NCBI GenBank assembly: GCA_965279125.1 | Contig: CBDIHL010000034.1 | Location: 62,001-126,000 of the forward strand | DNA from: Dinoroseobacter sp965279125 | GTDB lineage: Bacteria; Pseudomonadota; Alphaproteobacteria; Rhodobacterales; Rhodobacteraceae | Reading direction: 5' to 3' | Length of the DNA stretch: 64,000 nt | Program-made: the position numbers and the translations under genes | Shown here: positions 42,792-51,299 of the stretch, piece after piece | How the letters are laid out: each line of letters starts with the position of its first letter | Numbering within the stretch: the first letter of the stretch is position 1 | The notes under the pieces: generated by a model | The model's input: only the letters and a program-made list of their open reading frames with translations | Databases searched by the model: none | Told to the model about the DNA's origin: nothing

Positions 42792-44242
42792 GTTTCCAAA
42801 TCTCTCCACCGACGACCATCACGGTGCAGCAAGATCGACGCGTCCTCCGGCCCGGACCCGCCGGGCTTATAGGCCTTGGGCTTATCTTCGCGCGCTTCCC
42901 AGCCCTGGATCAAGGGATCAGTCCAGCGCCATGCAGCTTCGACCTCGTCCCCGCGCATGAACAATGTCTGGTTGCCGCGGATCACATCCATGATCAAACG
43001 CTCATAAGCATCTGGCATTTCTGCATTTTCTGCGCCGAGCGCTTCGGCAAAGCTCATATCCAGTGGCACATCGATCAAGCGCATCCCGCCCGGGCCCGGC
43101 TCTTTGATTGTCACCGACAAGGTCATACCTTCGTCAGGTTGCAATCGGATCGTCAGCACATTGCAACTGCCGCCCGCATCTTTGCCAAAGATCGAATGGG
43201 GCGGTTCCTTAAAGTGCACCACAATCTCGGACAGGCGTTTGCCAAGGCGCTTTCCGGTGCGCAGATAAAACGGCGTGCCGTTCCAGCGCCAGTTCGAGAT
43301 ATGGGTCTTCAGCGCGATAAAGCTTTCGGTGCGGCTGGCCGGATCACCCACTTCGTCGAGATAGCCGGGCGCGTCACCCTCGGCCTTATACTGTCCGCGC
43401 ACGATATCATCCGGCTCTACCGGGTCGAGCGCGCGGATCACCTTGAGCTTTTCATCGCGCACCGCATCGGGGTCAAAATGATTGGGCGGCTCCATCGCGA
43501 TCAGGCACAACAGCTGCATCAGGTGGTTTTGCACCATGTCGCGCATCGCACCGGATTTATCGTAATAACCCCCGCGCCCGCCGACACCGACCGTTTCGGC
43601 GACCGTGATCTGGATGTGATCGACAAATTGGGCGTTCCAGAGCGGCTCGAACAAGACATTGCCGAACCGCACAGCCATCAGATTCTGCACGGTTTCTTTG
43701 CCCAGATAATGGTCGATACGGTAAATTTGATCTTCCGAGAACGCACCGACCAGATCCGCGTTCAACGCCTGAGCGGAGGACAAATCGCGCCCGAACGGCT
43801 TTTCGACCACGATCCGAGTGTCGCGCGTCGCCATGCCGTGCAGATGCAAGCGCTCGGCCAGATCCGCAAACAGCCCCGGCCCAACGGAGAAGTAGAATGC
43901 CTGAACCACATCGCCGCGCATCTGCGCTTTCAGGTCAGGCCACCCGCCCTCGCCGCGCGCATCCAGCGTCACATACCCGACCTGCGCCAGGAAGGCATCG
44001 ATCATATCGGCTTCGCGCAAGCCTTCGGACACGTAGCGTTCGATGGCAGCGCGGACCAAATCGCGGTAGCCATCAGTGTCCATGTCACTGCGCGCCGCCC
44101 CGATGATCCGCGCCTCGGGGGGCATTTGTCCTGCATGAAAGCGGCGATAGAGGCCAGGCAAAATCTTGCGTTGAGCCAGATCGCCCGTGCCGCCAAAGAT
44201 AACGAGGTCAAACACCTCAACCGGGATGACGCGTGTTGCCAT
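42788..44242 (-). CDS. zwf: Glucose-6-phosphate 1-dehydrogenase
   Basis: 484 residues. First enzyme of the oxidative pentose phosphate and Entner-Doudoroff routes. The N-terminus has the NAD(P) motif FGGTGDLAQRKILPGLYR, and the active-site signature is YRIDHYLGKETVQNLM near residue 175. It is the first gene of zwf-pgl-pgi. A perfect 14-base palindrome of the LacI-operator type lies 46 bp upstream of the ATG and may control the operon. Confidence 0.97.
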   Translation of the reverse strand: MATRVIPVEVFDLVIFGGTGDLAQRKILPGLYRRFHAGQMPPEARIIGAARSDMDTDGYRDLVRAAIERYVSEGLREADMIDAFLAQVGYVTLDARGEGGWPDLKAQMRGDVVQAFYFSVGPGLFADLAERLHLHGMATRDTRIVVEKPFGRDLSSAQALNADLVGAFSEDQIYRIDHYLGKETVQNLMAVRFGNVLFEPLWNAQFVDHIQITVAETVGVGGRGGYYDKSGAMRDMVQNHLMQLLCLIAMEPPNHFDPDAVRDEKLKVIRALDPVEPDDIVRGQYKAEGDAPGYLDEVGDPASRTESFIALKTHISNWRWNGTPFYLRTGKRLGKRLSEIVVHFKEPPHSIFGKDAGGSCNVLTIRLQPDEGMTLSVTIKEPGPGGMRLIDVPLDMSFAEALGAENAEMPDAYERLIMDVIRGNQTLFMRGDEVEAAWRWTDPLIQGWEAREDKPKAYKPGGSGPEDASILLHRDGRRWRDLET

Positions 44243-44287
44243 TTCATGTCCTTCAGGTCACAGCGGCCCTTGCCGCAACAGCATATT

Positions 44288-44301
44288 CGTTAGCGCTAAC
44301 G
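44288..44301. promoter_or_regulatory. LacI-family-type operator palindrome upstream of zwf
   Basis: CGTTAGCGCTAACG is a perfect palindrome with the central CG typical of LacI-family operators (core TTAGCGCTAA). It lies 46 bp before the zwf start, in the promoter region shared with the divergent radical SAM gene. No LacI-type regulator is encoded in the window. Confidence 0.6.
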
Positions 44302-44461
44302 CTCCCGCAATACGCCTCGGTTTTCTGCAAGTCCAGCCTCGTTTGAGCGCCAAATCGTAGCGGCCCCCGGTCACGAGTGTGTTAGGCGCGCGCAGATGGG
44401 TTTTCGTTTCGGACGTGGCGCGTTAGGGCTGTGACCGTATCGTTAAGAAGGTCGGGTTCCG

Positions 44462-45412
44462 ATGAAAGATGTTGCATTTTCCGAGGCTCCGGCCAAGTTT
44501 TCCGACCCAGAGACGACCGCCAAGGGCGAGCCTCGCGCAAAAGTTGCGCTGACGAATCCTGAGACGCTTTGGTTCAACACCGGGACGCTCTGCAATATCG
44601 AGTGTGAGAATTGCTATATCGCCTCCAGCCCGACCAATGACCGGCTGGTCTATATCACCACAGCTGAGGTCGAGGGTTATCTCGACCAGCTGGAGACCCG
44701 CAACTGGGGGGTGCGCGAAATCGCCTTCACCGGCGGCGAGCCGTTCATGAACCCCGAGATGATCGAGATCACGGAAGCCTCTTTGAAGCGCGGCTATGAC
44801 GTGCTGATCCTGACCAATGCCATGCGTCCGATGATGCGCAAATCCATGCGCGAAGGGCTGGAGCGGCTTTATGAAACTTACGGTGCGAAGCTGACTTTGC
44901 GCATTAGCGTCGATCACTATTCACAAGCGCTACATGATAAAGAACGCGGTGCGGGCAGCTTTGAGAAGACGCTCGTTGGTATGCGCTGGCTGCGGGATCT
45001 GGGCATCAAGATGACCGTTGCCGGCCGCACCGTTTGGGGCGACACGGATGCGGCGTCCCGTGCGGGCTATGCCAGCCTTTATGCGCGCGAAGGCTTTGCG
45101 ATTGATGCCGACCATCCCGGCGAAACGGTGCTGTTTCCCGAGATGGATGAAAGCGTCGATGTTCCTGAAATTACAACGGCTTGCTGGGGAATCTTAAACA
45201 AGAAACCGACCGAAGTGATGTGTTCATCCTCGCGCATGGTGGTCAAGCGCAAAGGGGCTAAGAAGCCTGCGGTTCTAGCCTGCACGCTTTTGCCCTACAG
45301 CCCTGAATTTGAGCTTGGCACATCGCTGGAAGAGGCGGAAGGCGCTGTGCCATTGAACCATCCGCATTGTTCAAAGTTCTGCGTCTTGGGCGGGGCGAGC
45401 TGTTCGGCGTGA
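44462..45412 (+). CDS. Radical SAM protein with additional C-terminal cysteines
   Basis: 316 residues. The radical SAM cluster motif CxxxCxxC is C44, C48, C51 in TLCNIECENCYIASS, followed by AFTGGEPFMNPEMIEI. The barrel continues to about 235. The C-terminal 80 residues hold six more cysteines (C241, C254, C274, C303, C307, C314, the last in HCSKFCVLGGASC), which could bind an auxiliary iron-sulfur cluster as in SPASM/twitch proteins. Such proteins modify peptides or build cofactors, but no precursor peptide is evident. It is divergent from zwf and ends at a paired-hairpin element. Confidence 0.85.
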   Translation: MKDVAFSEAPAKFSDPETTAKGEPRAKVALTNPETLWFNTGTLCNIECENCYIASSPTNDRLVYITTAEVEGYLDQLETRNWGVREIAFTGGEPFMNPEMIEITEASLKRGYDVLILTNAMRPMMRKSMREGLERLYETYGAKLTLRISVDHYSQALHDKERGAGSFEKTLVGMRWLRDLGIKMTVAGRTVWGDTDAASRAGYASLYAREGFAIDADHPGETVLFPEMDESVDVPEITTACWGILNKKPTEVMCSSSRMVVKRKGAKKPAVLACTLLPYSPEFELGTSLEEAEGAVPLNHPHCSKFCVLGGASCSA

Positions 45413-45415
45413 CGT

Positions 45416-45457
45416 AAATTCTCGCGTGAGAATTTGTAAAACTCCACGTGGAGTTTT
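45416..45457. repeat. Paired-hairpin element, copy A
   Basis: Two adjacent palindromes: AAATTCTCGCGTGAGAATTT at 45416-45435 (stem of eight, loop GCGT) and the perfect palindrome AAAACTCCACGTGGAGTTTT at 45438-45457. They lie between convergent genes (radical SAM and HNH), so they may end transcription from both sides. The first palindrome recurs identically at 55817-55836, next to a CTCCACGTGGAG as here. Confidence 0.8.
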
Positions 45458-45465
45458 GACGCCGC

Positions 45466-46053
45466 TCACGCATCCAACTCCGCATCCCAATACAAGAAGT
45501 CCAACCAGCTTTCATGCAGGTAGTTCGGAGGAAACTTCCGCCCGGTATTGCGCAACGCCTCAGCCGCCGGCTGCACGGGCGGTTTGCGCAATCGCATCCC
45601 GGCTTGTTGCAGCATTTTCGACCCCTTGCGCAGATTGCATGGCGAGCACGCGGCCACGACATTCTCCCAACTGGTCACTCCGCCCCGCGCGCGCGGCACC
45701 ACATGGTCGAAGGTCAGATCACCCTTGCCGCCGCAATATTGGCACATGAACTGGTCGCGCAAAAACAGGTTGAACCGGGTGAAAGCCACGCGCTTTTGCG
45801 GCTTTACATAGTCCTTCAAGACCACCACCGACGGGATCGCGATTTCCATGGTCGGGCTGCGCACAACCCGGTCATATTCCGCCAGGATCGTCACGCGGTC
45901 GAGAAACGCCGCCTTCACCGCTTCCTGCCATGGCCAAAGCGACAGCGGATAATAGGATAAGGGGCGGTAATCGGCGTTCAAGACCAAGGCCGGGTGGTCC
46001 TTGAGCCCTTGCGGCTCGCGGACAAATTGCGTCCTGAAATCTGCGTCCATCAA
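45466..46053 (-). CDS. HNH endonuclease
   Basis: 195 residues. The C-terminal half is an HNH domain with a zinc site from two CxxC pairs: FMCQYCGGKGDLTFDH, then ENVVAACSPCNLRKGS. The HNH motif spans DHVVPRARGG, NVV and N of CNLRKG. The N-terminal half (VLNADYRPLSYYPLSLWPWQ) is conserved in bacterial stand-alone HNH proteins of the McrA type, whose biological role is mostly unknown. No methylase, portal or terminase gene is nearby, so neither restriction nor phage packaging is indicated. About 170 bp upstream toward 46223 hold no gene. Confidence 0.88.
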   Translation of the reverse strand: MMDADFRTQFVREPQGLKDHPALVLNADYRPLSYYPLSLWPWQEAVKAAFLDRVTILAEYDRVVRSPTMEIAIPSVVVLKDYVKPQKRVAFTRFNLFLRDQFMCQYCGGKGDLTFDHVVPRARGGVTSWENVVAACSPCNLRKGSKMLQQAGMRLRKPPVQPAAEALRNTGRKFPPNYLHESWLDFLYWDAELDA

Positions 46054-46222
46054 CGACTCCGTCTCCGCCCTGCGTGCCTCGGTCTGGCATCAGAGCGGGG
46101 GAACCCGCCCCTACCTGCAATCACTATATATCGCGTTTAGAACCTGACAACCCCCATGATGTATCAACCCTCGCCCCAGGGATCCCATGCCTAAAGGACA
46201 GGCAAATGCCGCAGAAATAGCG

Positions 46223-46888
46223 TTAATCGAGGCCGAACCGGTCGCGTAAGAACGCCAAAGCCACTTGCAACCCATCGGGTGCGATCCCGTGGCCGGTCCC
46301 TTTGGAGATATGGGCAAACACCTCGAACCCGGCAGCCGTCAGCGCATTCCCGGCCTCCGGCAGGGACGCGACCGGCACCACTTCGTCGGCGTCGCCGTGA
46401 ATCAACAGCACCGGCGGCTTTTGTTGGACCTCATCGGCCAATAACTCCGGTGCCAGCAAGCGGCCCGAAAACCCGACGACCGCCGCCACTGACGCATCGC
46501 GCCGCGGGGCCACATGCAGTGCCATCATCGTGCCTTGCGAAAACCCGATCAGTGCAGTTTGCGCAGGCTCCACCCCCTCTTCGGCCATGACCGCATCAAG
46601 ATAAGCGTTCAGGTCTTGCGCCGCAGAGCGCATCCCAGCCTCGGATTCCTCTTCCGAGCTGCCATCGATCCAGGGGATCGGAAACCACTGAAATCCCATC
46701 GGATTTCCCGTGCAGCGTTCCGGCGCATTCGGTGCCACAAAGGCCGTGTCGGGCAAATGCGGGCCAAGCGGGTCGGCAAGACCCAGCAGGTCGGCCCCAT
46801 CTGCCCCGTAGCCGTGCAAAAACACCACCAGGCGCTTGGCCGAGCCTTGGGCCACGCCCGTGCGCTTGCTGTCGAGTATCCGTGTCAT
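46223..46888 (-). CDS. Phospholipase/carboxylesterase-like alpha/beta hydrolase
   Basis: 221 residues from ATG 46888, overlapping the glycosylase stop (ATGA). Alpha/beta hydrolase of the carboxylesterase 2 family: RLVVFLHGYGADGADLLGLA, nucleophile Ser in LIGFSQGTMMALHV, acid in PVLLIHGDADEVVP, and His in GTGHGI. Such cytosolic enzymes cleave short acyl esters or lysophospholipids. Substrate is not known; neighbour alkA-like gene does not suggest one. Confidence 0.88.
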   Translation of the reverse strand: MTRILDSKRTGVAQGSAKRLVVFLHGYGADGADLLGLADPLGPHLPDTAFVAPNAPERCTGNPMGFQWFPIPWIDGSSEEESEAGMRSAAQDLNAYLDAVMAEEGVEPAQTALIGFSQGTMMALHVAPRRDASVAAVVGFSGRLLAPELLADEVQQKPPVLLIHGDADEVVPVASLPEAGNALTAAGFEVFAHISKGTGHGIAPDGLQVALAFLRDRFGLD

Positions 46889-47517
46889 CGTAGTCCTTCC
46901 CGGTCCTTGGCGACGTGGTAATAGGCAAAAAACAATCGAGCGGCCACCCCGCGCCACGGCGACCAATCTTCGGACATCTTGCGCAATGCGGCCTCTTTCG
47001 GGCGCTCGGGCAGATCAAACAGGATCCGCGCGCTTTCCTGCAAAGCGAGATCGGCTGGCGCGAATACATCCGCCCGGCCCAACGAGAACATGGCGTAAAT
47101 CTCAGCCGTCCAGCGCCCGATGCCCGGCACTTCCGTCAGCGTGCGGATCACCTCATCATTCGGCAGGGTGCGCAAACTGGGATAATCAATCTCGGCAGCG
47201 GCCAAGGCACTGGCATACCGTATCTTTTGGCGCGAGAGGCCACAGGCGCGCAGATCCTCCTCGGTCGCGACCTTGACACGCGCGGGATCGGTCATGCCCG
47301 CCGCTTTCATCCGCCCGAAAATGGCATTGGCCGAGGCCACGCTGACCTGTTGGCTGACAATCGCCCCAAGCAGCGTCTCAAACCCATCTTCGCGCAGGCG
47401 CAGAGGCAGTTTTCCCGTTGCCTCAAGGGCGGCTTCAAATCGCGGATCAAGCCGCGCCAGCCAAGCGGCCCCCTCTGCGACGCACGCGTCCGATGTGATA
47501 ATGCGTCCCACGTCCAT
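46885..47517 (-). CDS. DNA-3-methyladenine glycosylase (AlkA-like, HhH-GPD)
   Basis: 210 residues, the short form lacking the N-terminal AlkA_N domain. The HhH-GPD core has LLGAIVSQQVSVASANAIF, the hairpin LTEVPGIGRWTAEIYAMFSL and the catalytic Asp in VFAPADLALQ. It removes alkylated purines in base excision repair. The gene is translationally coupled to the downstream hydrolase. Confidence 0.9.
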   Translation of the reverse strand: MDVGRIITSDACVAEGAAWLARLDPRFEAALEATGKLPLRLREDGFETLLGAIVSQQVSVASANAIFGRMKAAGMTDPARVKVATEEDLRACGLSRQKIRYASALAAAEIDYPSLRTLPNDEVIRTLTEVPGIGRWTAEIYAMFSLGRADVFAPADLALQESARILFDLPERPKEAALRKMSEDWSPWRGVAARLFFAYYHVAKDREGLR

Positions 47518-47565
47518 GGCCGCACCCTAGGGCGTGATCCGAGCGGCGAAAAGGGCGCATTCCAT

Positions 47566-48834
47566 ATGGCGCATATTGGGTCTACAGATCGTGCTATGAG
47601 TGTGAGCACCCCCCAAACCATATCCGACACCGGCCCCGTTGATGACCGCGTGGCCAAGCGCAATGTGGCCGTGCTGGTGGCCGCCCAAGCCTTTCTTGGC
47701 AGCCAGATCACCATGATCTTCGTGATCGGCGGTTTGGCCGGGCAAATGCTGGCTCCGACGCCCCTTTTGGCGACCTTGCCGATCTCGTTGATCGTATTTG
47801 GGTCAATGACAACAGCACCTTGGCTGTCGATGCTCATGCAATCACATGGGCGGCGCTTTGGCTTTTTGGTCGGGGCCATCGGAGGGGCCATCGGGTCCGT
47901 GATCGGCGCATATGGTCTGGCAACGGCGAGCTTCCCGATCTTTCTGATCGGCAGCTACATGACCGGCATCTACATGAGCGCGCAGGGCTTTTACCGCTTT
48001 GCAGCCGCAGACACAGCCTCCGATGCATTCCGCCCCAAGGCGATTTCATACGTGATGGCGGGGGGGCTGATTTCGGCGCTGATCGGCCCGCAATTGGTCA
48101 AGGTGACCGACGACCTCTTTGCCGTGCCATTCCTGGGCACATATATTGCGGCCTTCTCCATCAACATCATCGGGATGGGGGTTTTCTTTTTTCTCAGCAT
48201 CCCCAAACCCCCAAAACCCATTGAAACAGACCGCCCCGTACGCCCCCGGATCGAGATTCTGAAAGACCCCGCGATCCTCGTCGCCGTCATCTGCGCCATG
48301 GTCGCTTACGCCTTGATGAACCTGGTGATGACCTCGACCCCCTTGGCCGTGGTCGGCTGCGGTTTCACCACCGGAAATGCCGCCGATATCGTGTCGGCCC
48401 ATGTCTTGGCGATGTTTGGCCCCTCCTTCATCACCGGGCATCTGATTACACGGTTCGGAACCGAAAAGATTGTCGCCTTGGGCCTTGTTATCTTGGCTGT
48501 GGGCGGCGGTGTTGCGATGATGGGGGTGGAGTTGTGGAACTTCTTTGGCGCGCTGATCCTGCTCGGGATCGGCTGGAATTTCGGCTTCATCGGGGCCACT
48601 ACAATGCTGGCCGCAAATACAAGGCCCGAAGAAAAGGGCGTCGTGCAGGGGATGAATGATCTGCTGGTGTTTGGGTGTGTGACCGTCGCCTCCCTTGCTT
48701 CGGGCGGGTTGATCCATTCCGGGCCGGACGTAGTGGCAGGTTGGACCTTCGTGAATATGGCGATGGTGCCGTTCCTGACCTTGGCCGGGGGCGCGCTGAT
48801 CTGGCTGGTGCTGCGCCCGCGAGAGGCCGCTTAG
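47566..48834 (+). CDS. MFS transporter
   Basis: 422 residues from ATG 47566; ATG 47596 (MSVSTPQTISD) is an alternative. About twelve membrane helices, with the loop 2-3 motif region QSHGRRFGFLVGAIGGAIGS and a pseudo-repeat at HLITRFGTEKIVALGLVIL. Proteins of this type resemble YfkF/YnfM-like exporters; substrate unknown. The frame is open upstream to 46915 but that stretch is the shadow of the glycosylase. It converges with the NDUFAF6-like gene, overlapping by four bases. Confidence 0.85.
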   Translation: MAHIGSTDRAMSVSTPQTISDTGPVDDRVAKRNVAVLVAAQAFLGSQITMIFVIGGLAGQMLAPTPLLATLPISLIVFGSMTTAPWLSMLMQSHGRRFGFLVGAIGGAIGSVIGAYGLATASFPIFLIGSYMTGIYMSAQGFYRFAAADTASDAFRPKAISYVMAGGLISALIGPQLVKVTDDLFAVPFLGTYIAAFSINIIGMGVFFFLSIPKPPKPIETDRPVRPRIEILKDPAILVAVICAMVAYALMNLVMTSTPLAVVGCGFTTGNAADIVSAHVLAMFGPSFITGHLITRFGTEKIVALGLVILAVGGGVAMMGVELWNFFGALILLGIGWNFGFIGATTMLAANTRPEEKGVVQGMNDLLVFGCVTVASLASGGLIHSGPDVVAGWTFVNMAMVPFLTLAGGALIWLVLRPREAA

Positions 48835-49601
48835 TACCCGCCGATCAGACTGAACCGCGCAAGGCGTAAAGTAATCGACAAATCGCTCACCTGTAGCGTG
48901 TCATTCGTCACCCGGGACGGGTCTTTTACCACTTGCGCAAGGATCGCATCCGCCGTGACTGAGGGCCACAACGCAGGATGGATCGCCTTTGGCAATTTCG
49001 CCCGCCGCGCCGTATCTATGTTGGTGCGTGCAGTATTGGCGAGAGCGGAAATCGCCTCCGCACCGCCATCGACAAGGGGCTTGCGTCCACGCCCTTCGAG
49101 GTCGGGCACCGCTTGCAGAACAGCCGCAATGCCCGTGGCCTGCCCCAAAGCGCGCACGGCGGTTTCATGATCAGGGCTCGCCCCAAGCGCCAAGGCCGCC
49201 GCCCACATTAAGCCTCCACTGGTGTCGCCCAGATACGCCGCGAACGCGTCTACATCTTCATGGGGGTCTTTGTAGATATCCCAGCGCCGAGCGGCGACGA
49301 TCCCGTCGAGAAGATCGCCCGGTAAGCCTTTGGTTTGGATCAGATGTGTCAGCGGAGCGGCAACCTCATGCGCGCGCGCGGGCTTGCACTCAGCCGCCTC
49401 TTCGACCACATCGCGCCAGAACTGAAGCCGCATTTCGGCAATCATCGGCTCTTCGGTCAGCCAAGGCGCGCGGGCGACTTCGAGGTTGAACGCATAAAGC
49501 GGCAGCAAAGCTTCTCGCGCGGCCAAAGGCGCTGCCATCGTGGCGCGAAATCGCAGCGGATCTCCGCGCGCAACCAGCTCGGCACAGGCCTGTAGCGTCA
49601 T
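48831..49601 (-). CDS. Squalene/phytoene synthase-like protein (NDUFAF6 type)
   Basis: 256 residues from ATG 49601, overlapping the cimA stop (ATGA). All-helical isoprenoid synthase-like fold: PLYAFNLEVARAPWLTEEPM, LQFWRDVVEEA, and a first Asp motif in ARRWDIYKDP. The second Asp-rich motif found in true synthases (RDVxED) is absent; its place reads QATGIAAVLQAVPDLEG. That loss is typical of the NDUFAF6-like group, linked to respiratory complex I assembly in mitochondria. Carotenoid synthesis is therefore less likely. The link to cimA is not understood. Confidence 0.82.
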   Translation of the reverse strand: MTLQACAELVARGDPLRFRATMAAPLAAREALLPLYAFNLEVARAPWLTEEPMIAEMRLQFWRDVVEEAAECKPARAHEVAAPLTHLIQTKGLPGDLLDGIVAARRWDIYKDPHEDVDAFAAYLGDTSGGLMWAAALALGASPDHETAVRALGQATGIAAVLQAVPDLEGRGRKPLVDGGAEAISALANTARTNIDTARRAKLPKAIHPALWPSVTADAILAQVVKDPSRVTNDTLQVSDLSITLRLARFSLIGGY

Positions 49602-51223
49602 TGCGCCTGCGCCTTGTCGCGGATCAATTTCCAGCGAATGGAATCGACGAGTGCTTCGAAACTGGCATCCACGATATTGGCGCTGACCCCCACGGTGGAC
49701 CACCGCCGCCCCTGCCCGTCTTCGCTGTCGATCAGCACCCGCGTGACCGCTTCGGTGCCGCCATTGGTGATGCGCACTTTGAAGTCCACGAGGCGCATAT
49801 CATCAAGCAGTTTGGTATAGGGTCCGAGGTCTTTGACCAACGCTTTCGACAAGGCATTGACCGGCCCGCGATCGGTGCCGGTTTCATCCATCGACTCGCT
49901 GACCGACAGCTTTTTCTCATCCCCAATCTTCAGGACAACCACTGCTTCCGACAGGCTGACCATCCGGTTTTGCTTGTTCTTGCGCCGCTCGACCGTGACG
50001 CGGTAGCGCTTGATCTCGAAGAATGCCGGGCTGAGGCCGAGCGCATCACGCGCGATCAACTCGAAACTGGCTTGCGCGCTGTCGAACGCATAGCCCTTAT
50101 CCTCGCGCGCTTTGATCTCGTCGAGGATCGCGCCAAGACGCGGATCGCCCTTCTCCACCTGAAGGCCCGCATCGGCAAGGCGTTGGCGCAAATTGGACTG
50201 GCCCGCCTGATTGGACATTGGAATTATGCGTTCGTTTCCAACGGTTTCCGGTTCGATATGCTCGTAAGTTGTCGGGTCTTTCAGGATCGCGCTGGCATGC
50301 AGCCCGGCTTTATGGGCAAACGCACTGGCCCCCACATATGGGGCGGCACGGCTTGGCACGCGGTTGAGAACATCGTCGAGAATCCGGCTGGCCCGGGTCA
50401 GCGTTTTCAGCGCCTCGGGGCTGACGCCGATCTGGTAGGCGCTTGCATAGGGTTCTTTCAGCAGCAGCGTTGGGATCAGCGTGGTCAGATTGGCATTGCC
50501 ACACCGCTCGCCCAACCCGTTGAGCGTCCCTTGGATCTGGCGCGCGCCTGCATCAACCGCGGCCAAGGTGCAGGCCACCGCGTTTCCGGTGTCGTCATGG
50601 GTGTGAATGCCAAGCCGGTCGCCGGGAATCCCGGCCGCGATCACTGCTGAGGTGATGGCATGGATGTCGGCCGGAAGCGTGCCGCCATTGGTGTCGCACA
50701 GCACGATCCAACGCGCGCCCGCGCTGAGGGCCGCGTGCAAACAGTCCAAAGCATAGGCAGGGTTGGCTTTATAGCCGTCGAAGAAATGCTCGGCGTCAAA
50801 CAGGGCTTCGCGGCCGTTTGCGATCAAATGCGCAACAGATTTTGCAATGTTTTTAATATTTTCCGAATTTTGTATGCCGAGTGCAGTTTTCACATGAAAG
50901 TCATGGGTCTTGCCGACAAGGCACACGGCAGGCGTGTTCGCGTTCAAAACCGCCGCCAGCACATCGTCATTTTCCGCAGACATACCTGCGCGTTTGGTCA
51001 TGCCGAACGCGGTGAATGTAGCCGCGTTCAAACTTGGGCGGCTGTCGAAGAAATCGCTATCGGTGGGGTTCGCACCGGGCCAGCCGCCTTCGATATAATC
51101 GAGGCCCAGATCGTCGAGCACGCCCGCAATGCGCTGCTTTTCCGCCAGCGAAAACTGCACGCCTTGGGTTTGCTGGCCGTCGCGCAGGGTGGTGTCGTAG
51201 AGGTAGAGGCGCTCGCGCGTCAT
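49598..51223 (-). CDS. cimA: (R)-citramalate synthase
   Basis: 541 residues. Condenses pyruvate with acetyl-CoA to citramalate, opening a threonine-independent route to isoleucine. HMGL-like barrel: YDTTLRDGQQTQGVQFSLAEK, LCDTNGGTLP, GIHTHDDTGNAVA with the metal histidines, and GTLNGLGERCGNANL. The C-terminal LeuA_dimer allosteric domain starts near residue 430, normally giving isoleucine feedback. The first domain is CimA- rather than LeuA-like in length and motifs. Three direct repeats of 11-bp period lie 34 bp upstream. Confidence 0.94.
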   Translation of the reverse strand: MTRERLYLYDTTLRDGQQTQGVQFSLAEKQRIAGVLDDLGLDYIEGGWPGANPTDSDFFDSRPSLNAATFTAFGMTKRAGMSAENDDVLAAVLNANTPAVCLVGKTHDFHVKTALGIQNSENIKNIAKSVAHLIANGREALFDAEHFFDGYKANPAYALDCLHAALSAGARWIVLCDTNGGTLPADIHAITSAVIAAGIPGDRLGIHTHDDTGNAVACTLAAVDAGARQIQGTLNGLGERCGNANLTTLIPTLLLKEPYASAYQIGVSPEALKTLTRASRILDDVLNRVPSRAAPYVGASAFAHKAGLHASAILKDPTTYEHIEPETVGNERIIPMSNQAGQSNLRQRLADAGLQVEKGDPRLGAILDEIKAREDKGYAFDSAQASFELIARDALGLSPAFFEIKRYRVTVERRKNKQNRMVSLSEAVVVLKIGDEKKLSVSESMDETGTDRGPVNALSKALVKDLGPYTKLLDDMRLVDFKVRITNGGTEAVTRVLIDSEDGQGRRWSTVGVSANIVDASFEALVDSIRWKLIRDKAQAQ

Positions 51224-51256
51224 CGCCCAAACCCCGCTTTTTCGCTGTCAGTTTTA

Positions 51257-51287
51257 CGTCGGTATAACGTCGGTATTGCGTCGGTAT
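51257..51287. repeat. Three direct repeats with 11-bp spacing upstream of cimA
   Basis: CGTCGGTAT occurs at 51257-51265, 51268-51276 and 51279-51287, separated by AA and TG. The spacing is one helical turn, so all copies face the same side of the DNA. On the minus strand they read ATACCGACG and end 34 bases before the cimA ATG. The pattern suggests a binding site or promoter element. Confidence 0.7.
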
Positions 51288-51299
51288 TTTCCGGCATCC

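Noticed and set aside
46915..47565. 650-bp N-terminal extension of the MFS transporter frame
   Set aside because: It overlaps the glycosylase gene antisense and has low-complexity composition; a start at 47566 or 47596 gives a normal transporter.
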